Shown here: positions 62,557-64,000 of the stretch, in pieces | Numbering within the stretch: position 1 is the first letter of the stretch | How the letters are laid out: each line of letters starts with the position of its first letter | NCBI GenBank assembly: GCA_022827685.1 | Contig: JAJEIH010000049.1 | Coordinates: forward strand, 81,206-145,205 | DNA from: Alphaproteobacteria bacterium | Lineage (GTDB): Bacteria; Pseudomonadota; Alphaproteobacteria; Bin95 | Length of the DNA: 64,000 bases | Reading direction: 5' to 3' | The notes under the pieces: model-generated | Told to the model about the DNA's origin: nothing | Databases searched by the model: none | The model's input: the letters and a program-made list of their open reading frames with translations, nothing else | Position numbers and translations under genes: made by a program

Positions 62557-64000
62557 ATGAGCGGGTTCGATGTCATCGTGGTCGGCGGCGGCCACGCGGG
62601 CTGCGAGGCGGCGGCGGCGGCGGCGCGGAGGGGCGCGCGGACGCTTCTCGTCACCCACAAGCTCGACACCATCGGCGAGATGTCCTGCAACCCGGCGATC
62701 GGCGGGCTCGGCAAGGGCCATCTGGTGCGCGAGATCGATGCGCTGGACGGGGTCATGGGGCGCGCCATCGACCGGGCCGGCATCCAGTTCCGCATGCTCA
62801 ATCGCAGCAAGGGCCCGGCCGTGCAGGGCCCGCGCGCGCAGGCGGACCGCAAGCTTTACCGCCGCGCGGTGCGGGCGCTGCTGGAGGAGCAGCCCGGCCT
62901 GGAGTTGCGCGCGGGCGCGGTGGAGGACCTCGTTCTGGACCGGCAGGGGCGGATCGCGGGCGTGGCGCTGGCGGGCGGGGAGACGGTGTCCGCAAGCGCC
63001 GTCGTGCTGACCACCGGCACTTTCCTGCGCGGCATGATCCATATCGGCCGGGAAACGCGGCCGGCCGGCCGGGTAGGCGACGCGCCGGCAATCGGCCTCG
63101 CCCGCACGCTGGAGCGGCTCCGCCTGCCGATGGGCCGGCTCAAAACCGGCACGCCGCCGCGCCTCGACGGGCGCAGCATCGCCTTCGAACGGCTGGAAGA
63201 GCAACAGGGGGACGACCCGCCGGTGCCCTTCTCCGCCATGACCGACCGGATCGAGGTGCCGCAGACGGTCTGCCATGTGACCGCGACGACGCCGGAGACG
63301 CACGCGCTGGTGCGCGCCAATCTCGGCGAGACGGCGGTCTATGCCGGGCGGATCGGAGGCGCCGGCCCGCGCTATTGCCCGTCTATCGAGGACAAGGTGG
63401 TGCGCTTCCCCGAGCGCGCCGCGCACCGCATCTTCCTGGAGCCGGAGGGGCTGGACGACCCGACCGTCTATCCGAACGGCATCTCGACGGCGCTGCCGGA
63501 AGCGGTCCAGCGCGCCATGCTGAAGACCGTCCCCGGCCTGGAAGAGGCGGTCATGCTGCGGCCGGGCTACGCCATAGAGTATGATTTCGTGGACCCGCGC
63601 GCGCTCCGCCCGACCCTGGAGCTCCAGGCGGTGCCGGGCCTCTACCTCGCGGGCCAGATCAACGGCACCACCGGCTATGAGGAAGCCGCCGCGCAGGGCC
63701 TGGCGGCCGGGCTCAACGCCGCCGGCGCGGACGCCGTGTTCGACCGGGCCGAAGCCTATATCGGCGTGCTGATCGACGACCTGGTGACGCGGGGCGCGGA
63801 CGAACCCTACCGCATGTTCACCTCGCGCGCCGAATACCGCCTCTCGCTCCGCGCCGACAATGCGGACCTGCGACTCACCGGGCGCGGCATCGCGCTCGGC
63901 TGCGTCGGGGCGGAGCGCGCCCGGCGGTTCGAGGCGCGGCGGCGGGCGCTGGCGGCGGCGGAGGCGCGGGTCCGGCAGGCCGGCGGCTCGCCCGCGGCGC
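62557..64000 (+). CDS. mnmG: tRNA uridine 5-carboxymethylaminomethyl modification enzyme MnmG (partial)
   Basis: 481 codons visible, open at the right edge; family length is about 620. [23 protein letters not shown] is the FAD-binding loop, [23 protein letters not shown] the GidA signature 1, and [24 protein letters not shown] signature 2 (near residue 370). With MnmE it modifies U34 in tRNAs. Its promoter region includes parS. Confidence 0.96.
   Translation, partial: MSGFDVIVVGGGHAGCEAAAAAARRGARTLLVTHKLDTIGEMSCNPAIGGLGKGHLVREIDALDGVMGRAIDRAGIQFRMLNRSKGPAVQGPRAQADRKLYRRAVRALLEEQPGLELRAGAVEDLVLDRQGRIAGVALAGGETVSASAVVLTTGTFLRGMIHIGRETRPAGRVGDAPAIGLARTLERLRLPMGRLKTGTPPRLDGRSIAFERLEEQQGDDPPVPFSAMTDRIEVPQTVCHVTATTPETHALVRANLGETAVYAGRIGGAGPRYCPSIEDKVVRFPERAAHRIFLEPEGLDDPTVYPNGISTALPEAVQRAMLKTVPGLEEAVMLRPGYAIEYDFVDPRALRPTLELQAVPGLYLAGQINGTTGYEEAAAQGLAAGLNAAGADAVFDRAEAYIGVLIDDLVTRGADEPYRMFTSRAEYRLSLRADNADLRLTGRGIALGCVGAERARRFEARRRALAAAEARVRQAGGSPAA

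Noticed and set aside
62484..62852. Minus-strand frame upstream of mnmG, and a frame beginning MFHVKH at 62496
   Set aside because: The MFHVKH start is simply the parS palindrome read as codons; both frames are antisense to cobS or mnmG and have no domain.
1..64000. CRISPR arrays, insertion sequences, rRNA and tRNA genes
   Set aside because: No regularly spaced repeats with spacers, no transposase-like protein, and no tRNA-sized cloverleaf or GGTTCGA-type arm in any non-coding gap was found by reading; a tRNA/Rfam scan would settle small RNAs.

Overview
The window is GC-rich DNA (about 70% G+C by eye) from an alphaproteobacterium. This rests on the conserved hemE / ppsR-maf-aroE-coaE-dnaQ arrangement, a TrcR-type (DUF1013) cell-cycle regulator, a class I lysyl-tRNA synthetase, a cobT/cobS pair, and a perfect ParB site beside mnmG. 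The genus cannot be fixed from sequence alone; a Rhodospirillales-like free-living aerobe able to respire nitrous oxide fits best. Genes are densely packed, and many neighbours share ATGA or GTGA stop/start overlaps.

Left part (1-13 kb): a PQQ dehydrogenase (cut by the edge), a carbamoylase-type hydrolase and an amidohydrolase coupled to a solitary ParD antitoxin, all on the minus strand. These are followed by a two-domain GFA protein, trcR, a DMT exporter, an alkaline-phosphatase-superfamily hydrolase and a coupled arsR-SRPBCC-dehalogenase-like operon. The haem genes hemE-hemH-hemJ then run leftward. Between hemE and ppsR (13078-13343) lies a short region with DnaA-box matches and an AT-rich stretch; from gene context this is the predicted chromosomal origin.

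Middle (13-35 kb): ppsR-maf-aroE-coaE-dnaQ run rightward from the origin. Next come an unusual nucleotidyltransferase-like gene, a GNAT, a VWA protein coupled to a Tim14-like membrane J-protein, the UDP-sugar genes galU-ugd-phosphohexomutase, and a run of oxidoreductase, DUF2461 and peptidoglycan-amidase genes. Class I lysK follows, with a 26-bp inverted repeat abutting its start codon. A small accessory-looking patch (28.2-32.5 kb) holds two paralogous TM/coiled-coil micro-proteins, a DinG-like helicase, a lower-GC gene I cannot place and a probable gene remnant.

Right part (35-64 kb): a DsbD/ScsB-like reductase, then a complete minus-strand nitrous-oxide-reductase operon, nosR-Z-D-F-Y-L-X plus a c-type cytochrome. 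It sits under a perfect FNR/DNR-type palindrome and is divergent from a Crp/Fnr regulator. An aminotransferase, lpxD, a molybdopterin oxidoreductase, an SMP-30 protein, ispE, a TPR lipoprotein, ETF-ubiquinone oxidoreductase, a family-4 uracil-DNA glycosylase with only two of the four usual cluster cysteines, a lytic transglycosylase, moaB, nnrU, cobT, cobS, a perfect parS and mnmG (cut by the edge) complete the window. Together the predicted origin and parS mark this as the origin-proximal part of the chromosome.
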